Made by a program: the position numbers and the translations under genes
Source: Chrysoporthe austroafricana
Lineage: Eukaryota; Ascomycota; Sordariomycetes; Diaporthales; Cryphonectriaceae
Assembly (NCBI GenBank): GCA_001051155.2
Contig: JYIP02000005.1
Coordinates: 186,001-250,000, forward strand
Length of the DNA: 64,000 nucleotides
Direction of reading: 5' to 3'
In this document: positions 36,298 through 47,401 of the stretch, piece after piece
Numbering within the stretch: position 1 is the stretch's first letter
How the letters are laid out: each line of letters starts with the position of its first letter
Notes under the pieces: generated by a model
Database searches by the model: none
What the model saw: the letters and a program-made list of their open reading frames with translations, nothing else
Told to the model about the DNA's origin: nothing

Positions 36298-37788
36298 GTT
36301 GCGACATAAGTACTGCGCGGTCAGAGAGTGAATCTATGTTAGTTGGCTAGAAATCAATAGCAAAAATCCTTTTCAGAGCGTCTCGAACTGCGAGGAGTGA
36401 TGATGATGACGACGATGACGATGATGATGTCTAACGTTTCGTGGAACAGTGGACGTGCTGAGCGCAATGAACCAGTGAAGAGGCAATTTATCGCGCCAGG
36501 AAATGCTTGGTCTAAAGCGCAAAGCATCAAGAGTAGTCTACACCAATCAAAACTGAATTACATTTCCGCCCAGATAGCCAATTTACGTCACGGCTAACGC
36601 ACTTTACTTTACTGTCGGAGAATGGAAGCAATTCTTTTTTTATTCGTATTTGGCTTTTATATCAAGCAAGAATGTTAGGTGAGTTTAGTAATATGTTTCT
36701 CAATCAATGTAGATCATATTGGCGTTGTGTCTTGTACGTCGTTTGTTTCACAAGACGTTCAATATAATTATCATCATTATCAAAATGCACGTCGCTTACA
36801 ACCTTGGGGTTGTGGAGAGGCACTTTATTCCATGTCAAACCAGATAGGTGAGTGACATGTTGCTACTTACGGTTAATTTCCTATTCCAGTGTTACCTAGC
36901 TTCCCGCCCGAAAAGGGGACCGGGGTGCTGCTTACTCGGCGTCAACCCCAAGTAATTACTTGCGGGTAGGGGCCTTTCGCGATCCCCTCTCGCTCACTGG
37001 AAGTCTTGGTTATTTCCAGCTCTTCTCATGGCCATCCGATGGATGACAGCCCCAAAAGCGTCGAAATCAGTGACAACTAATCCATTTTCCAAGGTGTGTG
37101 TCTGTCACAGGACTGACCAAACAGAATAGCACCAGTACACAGGGTCGGGGAGTTTTTCGATTGTTGCAATTAAGAAAATACAGTTGCAAGCAGTCTAGCT
37201 TTGAGTTTGTAAATGGGCCAATCGTCACCTGATCTGCAAATATCTAGCCAAGGCACGCCAGATAGCCGGAATGGAATTAAACCGCCATGTAATTTGTGAT
37301 CATGACACTGGTGGCTGTCCCTCCCGTCGAAGTCTTTCCCATGGCGTAGGCCCTGAGTGCTGGGTGCTGGATATTGGTTGCTTGGTGCTAGGTGTTGTTA
37401 TGTCTTCCTGCTTCCTTTGCCCCTTTCCCACTCCGGCCTTTCAGCTCACACGGCATGCACGACTTATTCCAGCTTTCACGTTCTATGTTGCAGTTCAACT
37501 TTGTACATAGGCGCGGTTCTTCAACAGAAACAGCTTTCATAGCGTAAATGGGTTTTCAAAGTTTTTAGTGCAGACTGCTATCCCGGCAGACCTCTCCGTC
37601 CTTGCAGCTGGCTTTTTCTTAGCTGCAACAATCAAACGACTGGACTTTTTTTTTTTTTTTGGACAAATCAAATCCCATCAAACAGTGCATTCACAGCCAT
37701 AGAACAGTTCCAAGAGTCCATATCAGCTCCATAATGCAATATTTGGCAAGCAGCGCCATTGACTGAGAACTATCTTCCAACATACACA
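36298..37788. promoter_or_regulatory. divergent promoter region, hydrolase and prenyltransferase genes
   Basis: The flanking genes point outward. Near 36396-36430 is a short GAT/GAC trinucleotide repeat, and at about 37647-37660 a run of T. The remaining sequence carries only unsupported short frames. Operators were not identified. Confidence 0.45.
36396..36430. repeat. GAT/GAC trinucleotide microsatellite
   Basis: About ten imperfect ATG/ACG units in a row, in the gap between the hydrolase and prenyltransferase genes. It is non-coding in my model, although it creates a Met- and Thr-rich spurious frame. Confidence 0.7.
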
Positions 37789-39215
37789 ATGGGCCCGGTC
37801 GAAGTGCAGACGGGGCTCTCCAAAGTCGACATTGGTTGCAGGCTGGCAACTGATATTGGACCCGGCGGTGCTGGTCCCGTGCGGAGTCTCGATGATAACG
37901 CTTCGTATTGGTTCCGCACCAGTGGAGAGGACCTCTCGCGAATGCTAGTCGAGGCCGGCTACCCTGAAGAATGTCGTCTCCAGTTCCTCAGCTTCTATCG
38001 AGACACCATCTGTCCTTTGCTGGGCGGCAGACCCGAGCCATCTTCGCGGCCAACGGCAGCCGGATGGGATGGAAGCCCCTTCGAGTATAGCTTCGAGTTC
38101 AAGGGCTCAACGAAGAAGGCCGGCGTCCGCTTCATTCTCGACATTAGCGAGCTTCGGCCGGCCAAGCTTGACAAGCCAATGGACATGAGAACCGTGAACG
38201 GAGTGTTGGACGTGCTTCGTGGGAAAAGCCCCATGTACGATGAGACTTGGCACCGGGCCATGGAGAGATGGTATGTGTATGCCGACGCTCCGGTCGACAA
38301 GCAGAAGGACCTAGTTCGACGGGTCGGCTTTCAAACACAGGCCATCCTCGGCTTCGATATCAACGCCAAGATTCTCGAAAAGGCCCCCGGCATGCTTCCT
38401 GTCATGGGCAAGAGCTACTTTCCCCCAGACTTCGCCGCTGTAGATCACAATGTGACCAACTTTCAGTCTCTGAGCTTCGGCATCCGGCTCCTCCCGGACA
38501 TCGGGCGATTCCCCAATCTGCTCCATTCCCTCCATCTGATCGAGGAATACGTCGAAGAGCACCCTCAATATCATAACTTGGGGCGGGGCATGGCACCCGA
38601 CCTCGTAACGCCCGGACTAGCGCGCCTCAAGATCTACATGCGGTTCCCCAGCGACTCCTTCGAAGACATGTGGGATTTTTACACTCTTGGCGGCCGCATC
38701 CCGGATCTCGACGAAGACCGGCCCAAAATGCAGCGCCTCGTCGAGCTGGCCGGCGGCACGACATACCCTCCAGGCAAGCTGCGTACAGAAACATGGGCTG
38801 AGAAGAAGAGGCGACATATCTTCCGTTCTAAGCCGCACGCCCTGTACTTTTCCCTTACTCCCGACAAGCCGTATCCCGTACCCAAGCTATACTATTACCC
38901 AGCGCAAAAGGCACCAAATGATGAGGCCATCGCGCAGGGAGTGGACGCCTGGCTGCTTGAACAGGGGTGGCAGGACGGGGGAAGGAAGGTTGAGGACATG
39001 GTGCAGACTGTCTTGTACGTTCAATTTTCTCCATTTCCTTTCCCACGCAAGAGTAAGAAAATTGATCATGCCAGAACAGTACCCACAGAAAACTTGATGA
39101 AAAGCCGGGCATCATTACCTTTCTGGGAATCGGAAGGAAGGAATCTTCGAGCGATCTAAGCTTACAGGTCTACGTCACCCCGGAGCTGTATGAGACACCC
39201 CGATACCATGTATGA
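37789..39215 (+). CDS. DMATS-type aromatic prenyltransferase
   Basis: Two exons (37789-39014, 39089-39215) give 450 residues, the normal length of the dimethylallyl-tryptophan-synthase superfamily. Typical features are the N-terminal YWFRTSGEDLSRML, EYSFEFKG, the ARLKIYMRFP strand, WDFYTLGGRIPD and HALYFSLTPDKPYPVPKLYYYP, which line the ABBA barrel; Lys, Arg and Tyr residues in these segments bind the diphosphate. The enzyme is soluble, unlike UbiA-type membrane prenyltransferases. Known members move C5 to C15 units onto indoles or phenols. Here it probably prenylates the PKS-derived phenolic acid, though donor length and position are unknown. Two acceptor sites nine bases apart (after 39079 or after 39088) both keep the frame. 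Confidence 0.92.
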
Positions 39216-39874
39216 ATTACACTATTGCCACCCGTGGGGAAAGCATAATAAACTGTGCTCTTAAGGAAACGGCACCATTACTTTACTGTGACCAAGCTAC
39301 AAATACATGTGTTTGACCCAGTATGGAGCTCTGTGTACCTGGAACTCCTCGCAGAAATCAGGAACTCTCAAGTGTTTATACGCATTGCAATACTCTCGTT
39401 TCTTTAGGAGAGTCCGACCTCGAGACACAAATGATACGTGGGATGAACGAGTGTTGCAGAACAAATGATTTGTTGCATGAGCATCTTGCAGGATGGACGG
39501 TTGGAGAATAAGTGGCTTGCATAATTATTCAAAGATCATTCCAGCTAGGTCATTCACTCACAACACAGCCATCTAGTCTATGTTTAGTGTATCGTGAGGT
39601 GGAAATATGTTTGTTGCTTCAAAGAGAAAATGGCAAGAAACTGCTAACTACTAGCATACCAAGTTCGAGCGAGAAGTGAAGTCATCCATATAGCCTCAAC
39701 CCAACAGCCACTACAAGCCTCTATGTGCTGTCTGTCTCCATTTATTCTATGAAGCTACACATTTACCCATGTCGCCAAAGAAAGCATAATTCTGAGAAGA
39801 CGCATAAAAAATATAGGCGGCGGGAACAATACCTATCAGCCTATCCTAATCAGCAAATGCCTCTCTTCCAAATC
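39216..39874. other. intergenic region between convergent prenyltransferase and O-methyltransferase genes
   Basis: This holds the 3' flanks of both genes, including an AATAAA signal for the prenyltransferase. A 62-codon frame at 39323-39511 begins with ATG but shows no family resemblance. Confidence 0.4.
39247..39252 (+). terminator. AATAAA polyadenylation-like signal of the prenyltransferase gene
   Basis: A consensus hexamer sits about 30 bases after the prenyltransferase stop codon on the same strand. The position fits a 3' processing signal; no transcript evidence is available here. Confidence 0.4.
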
Positions 39875-41350
39875 TCAAATATCCAGCTCAGCCTCAATGA
39901 TACCTTGCACAGCCAGCGGGCTCGTCCACACCTTCACCACGCGGTATCCCGCAGACTGGAGCAGCTTGCGCCAGTCCGCTTCGGTACGCTCTTTCCCAGC
40001 CACCATCGCCATCATCGTCAAGTCATACGCTGTTGCATGCGGATGCGCCAGCTGCTCGGCCGCAATGTGGTCGTGGATCAGCAACACGCTATACCCAGGC
40101 GTCAGCGCCTCTCGCTGCATCTCGAGGATCTTGCGTGCCGGCTCGTCAGACCAATCGTGAAGAACTCCGTGCATGTAGTATGCGCGCGCACCCTTGACGG
40201 GCTGAGGCGTGAAGAAGTCATAGCCAAGCGTATTCACACCGCTACTGGGAGGCAGCTTGTTCCGCACCACCACGTGTGGGAGGTCCTCGAGGTACAGCCG
40301 TGGGGCCATCTCGGGGTGGGTTTCACGGAATTTCTCAATGTCGTGGCCGATGTTGCCACCTACATCCACGATGAGAGGCGAATCGCCGCCCTTGTCTGTG
40401 TTTATTAGCGTCTGTGATGGGAAGAGGTCGACCCAACGTGCCTGGTTGGCCATAACGCCACCCATGACGTGATCAAAAGAGGCACCCTCCACGGGGTGAG
40501 CCTGATAGTAGTGGAACATGTCGCCCTTCCAGCCTTTGGTGTACTGGAAAATGCCATTGGTCGGGTCGAGAGGACTCTTGTAGTCATTCTGGGCCAGATA
40601 CAAGGGCATTTTGTAGAAAATTGGCAAGGTGGCATCGTAGCTGTGACCTTCGTCAGTTTCAAGCATCGCTATCGTATGAAGGGAACGGCCCACTTACAGA
40701 TGATTGATCCATTCACCAAAGACGGGCTGGGTAAAGGAAATACTCAATACCGTTGGTTTGAAGACAGCTATAGATGTCTCCTGCAGCACGTGGTTTGCTG
40801 CTAAGTGCCGGACCACGCGATCTAATCCATCATTTACCTCTGTTTAGCTTGTCCATTCTGTCTCAAAAACTTCGGGAAACCATCGCGAGATAATTGGGGT
40901 CTACCAACACAAAAGATCAGGTTCACAAGCTGGCAGCATGTGAGCTAGCTGCTGGAGTGACATGTCCACGTCGCCATGATCATGCCACTTGTCAAAGAGA
41001 CCCAAGTCCTTGGCCACCTTCAGAGAAGCATTTAGTGCTGGCTATGGAACACACTCATTTCAGTCAATCCGGTCATCCATGAGCGCAAGATTGAGGGGGC
41101 ACGTATCAAGTCAAAGGTGGCTTACCTGGCCCATGCAGATCCGGCAACAGAACTCCCAGGAAGTCTCAAGCTTTGCTACTAACGCATAAGCTGCAACCAC
41201 AGCTTTGATTCTGTCACCATCATTGTCGAACAATGAGGCATCGATGCTGTTTAGCGTCTTGACAACAGCATGCTCAGCACCATCCTTCCGAATCGGGCCT
41301 CTGTGGACCTCACTGTGGACATCCATGCCGCTCGGAGTGGTTTCCATCAT
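39875..41350 (-). CDS. SAM-dependent O-methyltransferase (plant/fungal type 2)
   Basis: Four exons (41350-41126, 41041-40909, 40821-40698, 40640-39875) give 415 residues. The N-terminal dimerisation part has LNASLKVAKDLGLFDKW and RHLAANHVLQE; the C-terminal Rossmann part has the SAM-binding VDVGGNIGHDI and the catalytic-loop HGVLHDWSDEPA, with the His expected to take the proton from a phenolic hydroxyl. This family methylates phenols of aromatic polyketides and is common in fungal metabolite clusters. Cytosolic. It is divergent from the third P450 gene. The second intron uses an unusual donor (gttggt), so residues around that junction are less certain. It could methylate the polyketide ring before or after prenylation. 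Confidence 0.88.
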
Positions 41351-41854
41351 TTCTCCTTCAGATGATGGATAATCTGACTAAAACAGCAATATAGTCTCAC
41401 CTGGAAAGTCTCACCGAGTGAAGCCGATGCTACGGCTTTAAAGAATAAAAGGCTTTTGTTAAGCGATTATTGGGGTGGCTAGTTGGAGCCCCCTCTTTCT
41501 TAGCACAGTTCTTTGTGTACCTTTACCTATATTATAAACGTGTTACATAGATGGCTAAGTTGTAAAAGTTATGTAGAATAGTCTTCCATACAAAATGTAT
41601 CGAAATAAAATCTTCCCAGTGTTGCTGCAGCCCCTCTCTGCGAAAAGGGCTACTGGAAGTCTTGGCCGCCAAGTACAGTCCCAAATAAAAAGTGCTTAAC
41701 ACCAAGTAAAAACCTGAAACCCTGCACCGTAAGCAGCCAACAACAAAATCCTGAATTCCAACAGCATCTTTCATGTGCTGCTTACCTGGGTACAATCAGA
41801 CACTTTGAATGGCTTGAAGAAACCATTGCAGGTTAGCGCTGGAAGAAAAAAAAG

Positions 41855-41886
<32 letters not shown>

Positions 41887-42201
41887 AAGAAAGAAACACA
41901 GCCACTCTGATAGGGCTGTCCTTGGAATGCAGCATCTCCGGGCGTCATAAATCATTTGTTCATCTATTCATACTCAACGGATCCATCATATCAGGTTTGT
42001 CAGCACAAAAGGTGTTTTAGATGCCACACCCACCAGGTTTGGCCAAGTCTGGTCATGAATATATCTTCGCGAAATGACAAGCATATATAGTCAAAACATG
42101 TATGTTCATGATATCACGTGGTTGGGAAAACAAATTAAATGCATTAGCATTTTCAACTTGCCTTCCGGCAAATCCACAAGTCAGCAACCGTTGCCTGTTG
42201 C
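41351..42201. promoter_or_regulatory. divergent promoter region, O-methyltransferase and third P450 genes
   Basis: Both genes run outward from here. From about 41845 to 41897 there is a purine-only A/G tract. Other frames in the gap have no family resemblance. Confidence 0.45.
41845..41897. repeat. A-rich polypurine tract
   Basis: Roughly fifty bases of A runs broken by single G residues, about 300 bases upstream of the third P450. Such tracts often depress nucleosome occupancy in fungal promoters; that role is only inferred here. Confidence 0.6.
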
Positions 42202-43776
42202 ATGAACAAGGGAAAGGACACAGCGCCCAAGAGAGAAACCATCAGCAAAATGTTCGAGTCGGAAGCATACGTCAAAGTAGTTTCGTTGGTCATCGCGCTG
42301 TGCCTCATTCCAACGATCTACTATACTTGTTTCCACCCACTACGCCTCGTGCCCGGACCATTCTGGGCAAAATCTAGCAATGCGTTTCTCTACGTGATCT
42401 GCTACCTAGGCATCGAAGGGCGCGTACTGCGCCACTACCATCAAAAATACGGCAAGGTAATGAGGATCGCCCCCAATCATGTGTCCCTTGCCGACGCCGA
42501 CTCCATCCGCGACGTCTACGTAACCGGCGGCGGCTTCCCCAAAGACGACCGGTACCGCAACTTCAACTTGGGGCCCGTCACTTCCATTTTTTCGTCTACC
42601 GACACTGCCTATCGCGACCTCCGCGCCAAAGCCATTGCGCCTCTCTTCGCCCAAGCGCAGCTTCGGGCTGAGAGCGGGACCCAGGGCACCATCAGTCTCT
42701 GCATTGCCGATTTCGTGAATCATCTCCGGCGGCTGAAAGAAGCGCGAGCCAGGGCCGATCTGCTCGACCTTTGTGCTCGGCTCTCCATCGACGTGGTGAC
42801 CGTCTATCTTCTCGGACAGCGGTATGGCGGACTGCACGAGAACTCGGACCTACGCATAGAGGAGTGGGCGGAGGGCAAAGACGCCAAGCTGAGCGCTAAC
42901 CCCTTCATTCACTCTATTGTGGCCTTTTCGCGCTTCTCGCTACTCCCAAACCGCCTTTTCAAGATTGTATACGCTGCATCGCAGCGGCTCAGCTCCAGCG
43001 AAAACGTCACGCACTCGTTTGCCAAGCTCGACCGGTTCATCAGTGGGGTGATGCAAAGAGTTGACGACAACAAGATGGCCAAGTCAGACGCGCACTTCTA
43101 CCACGAGCGTCTCGTAGCCGCGGGCATTTCGCACGGTGAGGCCATTGCGCAGAGCAAGGCGATTGTGTTTGCGGGGGCCGACTCAACCGCCGTAATGCTG
43201 GCCACGACGCTTTTCCACCTCGTCCAAAACGGTCCGGCCCGCCAGCGGCTGTGTACCGAAATGCGTGGCCAACGTGCGCGAAACAAAAACGGCAAGGCAG
43301 CCACGTATTCACTCGACGGGCTGCCGTTCCTGAGGGCCTGCGTGAAGGAGGCACTGCGTCTCGGCATGGCGAACCCGACACGTCTGACGCGTGTGGTGCC
43401 CCGGGGGCCGGGCCTGCGTGTAGGGCCGACAGTGCTACCAGCTGGCACAGTAGTGGGCTGTGCGGCGTACAACCTGCATCACGACCCCAAGGTGTTTCCC
43501 GAGCCTTTTGCCTTTCGGCCGGAGCGATGGCTTGATGACGGCACCAACGGTGGTCTCAGGCGGCCGGGCATGGAAAAAAACATGATGCCTTTTGGACATG
43601 GACTGCGGGCGTGTATTGGCAAGAATCTTGCCATGTACCAGCTGCATGAGACAGTCTTGGCTGTCGCGGAGGGCGATGCGCTGGAGGGCGCTACAACATG
43701 CCAGGACAAGATCGAGATGTATGAGTGGTTCAATGGAGATATCAAGGGCCATCATATTGATGTTGAGTGGAAATAG
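42202..43776 (+). CDS. cytochrome P450 monooxygenase (third of three), intronless
   Basis: One uninterrupted frame of 524 codons. It starts with an ATG that leads into a membrane anchor (VVSLVIALCLIPTIYYTCF) and the hinge HPLRLVPGPFWAKSS. The I-helix reads IVFAGADSTAVMLATT, the canonical AGxDST form; the K-helix ExxR is EALR, FRPERWLDD follows, and FGHGLRACIGKNLA places the haem Cys at about 471. The type resembles benzoate 4-monooxygenase-like fungal P450s. The lack of introns contrasts with the four and seven exons of the other two P450 genes. It is the right-most gene I would place in the metabolite cluster, paired head to head with the O-methyltransferase. Confidence 0.93.
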   Translation: MNKGKDTAPKRETISKMFESEAYVKVVSLVIALCLIPTIYYTCFHPLRLVPGPFWAKSSNAFLYVICYLGIEGRVLRHYHQKYGKVMRIAPNHVSLADADSIRDVYVTGGGFPKDDRYRNFNLGPVTSIFSSTDTAYRDLRAKAIAPLFAQAQLRAESGTQGTISLCIADFVNHLRRLKEARARADLLDLCARLSIDVVTVYLLGQRYGGLHENSDLRIEEWAEGKDAKLSANPFIHSIVAFSRFSLLPNRLFKIVYAASQRLSSSENVTHSFAKLDRFISGVMQRVDDNKMAKSDAHFYHERLVAAGISHGEAIAQSKAIVFAGADSTAVMLATTLFHLVQNGPARQRLCTEMRGQRARNKNGKAATYSLDGLPFLRACVKEALRLGMANPTRLTRVVPRGPGLRVGPTVLPAGTVVGCAAYNLHHDPKVFPEPFAFRPERWLDDGTNGGLRRPGMEKNMMPFGHGLRACIGKNLAMYQLHETVLAVAEGDALEGATTCQDKIEMYEWFNGDIKGHHIDVEWK

Positions 43777-45011
43777 CTGGGAAATTGCATGTCCTTGAAA
43801 ATGTGCAACCGTGTTGCACTCGATATTACAAGCCGATGGTGTTGTGGTGAAGTGCTATGGGAGCCCCCCCATTGATAAGTAGATTGAGCTTTGAGTTCAG
43901 TCCCCTTCATAATCGAAAAGAAGAGTGAGGGGGGCATATTCTCTTCTCTTTAATAAACGTCTAGCCAGGTGCGAAGCATCGTCGAAATATCGATTTTCCG
44001 TACACAAGCTGTCAATCCGCTATAGATGTCCATAGGCCCGCAAGCAATTTTTGGTTATTGTCTTGTCTCGACGATTGCTCCCACGGCGCGCCCTTCTTAT
44101 CTTAAGTTTTCAATCGCCTTAATCCCCTCGACGACGTATGGGCAGGCCACAGGCATGGTTTGTTTTGGGTGAGCCGGTTCTTTCGTCTGTCTGTACTCAC
44201 ATTTAGGTTGTTCGAACCTACTGCCCTAGACCTGGTAGTTAGCACGAGATGCTAACACTATTTCTAGTTCAACGATAGCTCTTCAAACTCCTATTCCTTT
44301 TCCTGATACTAACGAACAGCGGGTCGCTATTATTGAACGACTTCGGAAATGCATTAGAACCTTAGAAGCTTAAGAAATTCCAGTACTGTCAAAGCTTAGA
44401 AAATAGACAAACTAAGATTCGGCAGAACAAAAAAGCCATTTCAATGTTTTATTACCTAGTACAAAAGCCTAATCTGCATATAATTCGGCTCAGTTCAATA
44501 CGGAAGACAAGAAAGTAATCTTAGCAGGGCCTTGCTTGGAAGGCGATGCGTTCGTTAATCTAGTACGAACTAGCACCGCGCGACTATTTCAAGAATATTA
44601 ACATCCTAACTAAACGCAAGCGAAAGACCGTCCCTATATTTTTATATTTTAAAAGATTCGACATGGCTTTCAATTGGCAACCGGGCTAGGAAGAAAAATT
44701 CAATATGGAAATCCAAATCCCAAGCTAATAAGGGAAAGAAATACTAATAAAGGCTACTTGGGTACCAATTCATGCATTGTCCCCACCAGATGTGGTGTTT
44801 CTAAAAATAATTAATGTTGCCACATCATGTGTTGCCACGAACAGCGATGCTCCACATATAAATCGACCCAGCCCCCGTCATTATAATCACCAACGGTTGT
44901 TACCTAAAATTCTTTCCATCCTTTGTCGCTTATTTCAACAGGCCAGGAAAGAAAACATAATTTTACTCAAATGTAATATCCGTCACATCAGCGTTGAAAC
45001 AGCTTCTAAAA
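43777..45011. other. intergenic region with retroelement-like scraps
   Basis: AT-rich sequence between the cluster and the 2EXR gene. Its central part contains gag-like scraps annotated separately; the rest shows nothing I recognise, and the end should hold the 2EXR promoter. Confidence 0.4.
44270..44700 (+). pseudogene. decayed Ty3/gypsy-like gag fragment
   Basis: Broken plus-strand frames include a segment reading NTEDKKVILAGPCLEGDAF, which resembles the capsid region of fungal Ty3/gypsy Gag proteins, preceded by PFPDTNEQRVAIIERLRK. Several stop codons interrupt it and no protease or reverse transcriptase remains nearby. The assignment rests on one short segment and is tentative. No element ends were found. 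Confidence 0.35.
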
Positions 45012-46388
45012 ATGTCTTCTCAGCCACACCTTCAAATATTCAATGGGAGCAACGCGGTGAACCACAAGTCTGAAGATTCTTTCCATCTCTTTTCAGACCT
45101 TCCTAAAGAATTGCGCCTCAAGATATGGCAAGCCTCGCTAGAACGTGAACGGATCATCGAAATCTCTGTCGCCTCTCCCCCAGAAGTAGCAGCGGCCTTT
45201 AAAGATCGAGTTCTCGCCACATATGGAGGGGGAGGAGGGCCATCTGCATCGGAGATGGAGAACACCAGTGTGGCTAGAAATACTTCAACCTCGGAAAGAA
45301 TACATGCTCAATGGATTCACAAAGAACAGCAATTCGGCGCTGTTGTGCGTGGGCGTAATGTTTTGAGCAAAATCCTGCGCGTAAACAGAGAAGCGAGGAA
45401 CGAGGCATATACATTCTATCGGGTCCGTATTCCCTGCGAGTTTACCAAAGACGATCCTGACCACAGAATGGGCGGGCCGACGGCTTCTCTGGACACACTG
45501 CTTTTCAATCCCGAGTACGACTTTTTGTATATCAAGCCCGAACATCATCCGTACCAAATGACTCTAGCGGGGTTCTTGGTATATATCAAAACGTCACTCG
45601 ATCCACGCCACATCGGGGTTCTCAACTTGGCACTAGACCTTCATGATCTGTCTTGGGCTGTCCCAGGCCAAGTACCTGAGCCATGGGATATCTGGACTCA
45701 ACCAGCGTGGAGAGCTGTCACGGAGACGCTTCAAGATCTCCAAGAGGTTTTCTTCATCACAAAACCGTCCTGCCGTATAGGACGGCAGGTATTCCCCTTC
45801 TTTTCCCACGGAGCCCTCGCCGCCGAGCTTGTTTTCAATCGCTCAACGCCGATCCTCTCTCACTCCCCAGCTTTCTCTCGATTGCCTCGGGACCCGCGGC
45901 CTATTGGACAAGATCTGCAGAAAGTATACACTTCCAATGCTCATCCGCGGACTGCACTGCGACCATGGCATGCATTTCTGAAGGCCCTGGGCGCTACAAA
46001 GAGTCAAACCCGGTATAGCTGGCTTCTATCATACCAACCATCAAGCTATGTCAACAATATTTATTCTAGGAACGATGCCGAGGCCTTCGTACAGCGAGAA
46101 GATGACGAGTGGAATGGGCGAGTGCGGGGATCGAGTACAACTGATCAGATCGACCGAGCTATCGCAAGTGGACAAGCTAGCCCGGATGTAAGAACCAGAG
46201 GCTTGGATAAAGCAGCTTGGCCTGCATTTGGGTATTGGCTGTTCCCCCTCACTTCTAATAGCATTCGTGAAAGGGGAACTGAGCAAGGTGGCGAGGAGTT
46301 TAAGGAAGAGGAAGACTTTGGGCCTTCTAACAAATTGAAAAATCTGTCAGCGTATTGGCCTGGTTTGATTTTAACTGACTTGTCTTAA
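45012..46388 (+). CDS. 2EXR-domain protein
   Basis: A single-exon gene of 458 codons. Near residues 25-45 it reads FHLFSDLPKELRLKIWQASL and later ILRVNREARNEAYTFY, the two halves of the 2EXR (F-box-like) domain that is greatly expanded in ascomycetes. The rest, including YDFLYIKPEHH and VFFITKP, fits the family's C-terminal part. No signal peptide or membrane helix. The function of these proteins is unknown. The ATG at 45012 was chosen because the longer open frame starts without an ATG. It belongs to the accessory region to the right of the metabolite cluster and shows no sign of damage. Confidence 0.85.
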   Translation: MSSQPHLQIFNGSNAVNHKSEDSFHLFSDLPKELRLKIWQASLERERIIEISVASPPEVAAAFKDRVLATYGGGGGPSASEMENTSVARNTSTSERIHAQWIHKEQQFGAVVRGRNVLSKILRVNREARNEAYTFYRVRIPCEFTKDDPDHRMGGPTASLDTLLFNPEYDFLYIKPEHHPYQMTLAGFLVYIKTSLDPRHIGVLNLALDLHDLSWAVPGQVPEPWDIWTQPAWRAVTETLQDLQEVFFITKPSCRIGRQVFPFFSHGALAAELVFNRSTPILSHSPAFSRLPRDPRPIGQDLQKVYTSNAHPRTALRPWHAFLKALGATKSQTRYSWLLSYQPSSYVNNIYSRNDAEAFVQREDDEWNGRVRGSSTTDQIDRAIASGQASPDVRTRGLDKAAWPAFGYWLFPLTSNSIRERGTEQGGEEFKEEEDFGPSNKLKNLSAYWPGLILTDLS

Positions 46389-47401
46389 TTTTTTTAATAC
46401 TATTCGGGTTAACATTACTATGAATGCTGATGGGCTTGATTGAAACTCCAGCCTGGTCTCACAAGCTATTAGAGTTTTTTTCACTTTTCATTTTTTTTTT
46501 TCTCTTTTAGAAACCGAGTAAGCTGTAAACTTGATATTGAATCAAGTTGATTAATACTGAATATAAAGAGGTGCATATCGATGTTAATATAGGGCCGAGT
46601 TGCAAAAAGGGTCGAATGGGACGCTTCACGCGCCTAGGTCATGATTAATGCCGCTGCATACAAGAATGTGCTTGATACCCGAATTACATTTCCTCTTTCA
46701 GGAATATCGAAGTCACCTAATCGGTGTTAGACAAGTTACCGGAGCGCGCAGCAGAAGAGTTTACGAAGAACGTATCGTATTATTATTGCAATTAGTCAGA
46801 AGCCGGTCATTTAGGGCTGACAATCTCAAGTCGAAACGGGGGAGAATATATGGACAGGCTGGAACAATAGCTTAAAAAAAAAACTACTTGAAGCTAGAGG
46901 GGCATATTCTTCAAGTTTAAGCATTTGGCATATGCGTACACAAAGTATGCATTCTTTGAGTGCTTTGCGAATCTCCATTTTAGTGCCAGAGCACAAAATA
47001 GATTTGCATTATTTTCTTGTATTTTTTAGCGACTTCAAGCAATGGGCCGTAGCACCTCATCAAGCGCCCTGTAGACCTTGAGAGATTCGTCCCCGCGTCA
47101 TATTGTTATATATCAGTTTCACGGGCTCCGACTGGAAATTATAACCATCGTTGCACTGATTCCGGTCTGACTGGACCATTCGCAGGCAAGAGGGTCAAGC
47201 AGGTAAGGCACGGAATATATAGCTTTCACGCGCAGGCTACCATCTAACAGAGGCGCCTCGGAATAGGCGACCCAACAACTGACGACATCACCTCCTCAAT
47301 CCCGACACGAGAACCCCTGGTGACAGTAACAACAAGCTCAGACATAATCAGCCGAGGCACGAGCTATTGACGCGGAAAACCTGGCACAGCTCGACAGGAC
47401 A
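46389..47401. other. AT-rich intergenic region
   Basis: Contains runs of T near 46490 and several short frames without family resemblance (for example 46648-46875). I see no complete element or RNA gene. Confidence 0.35.

Noticed and set aside
36396..36430. Frame of Met and Thr codons over the GAT/GAC microsatellite
   Set aside because: Product of a trinucleotide repeat in an intergenic region.
39725..40408. A 227-codon plus-strand frame opposite the O-methyltransferase gene
   Set aside because: It has no domain and lies antisense to the SAM-binding exon of the methyltransferase.
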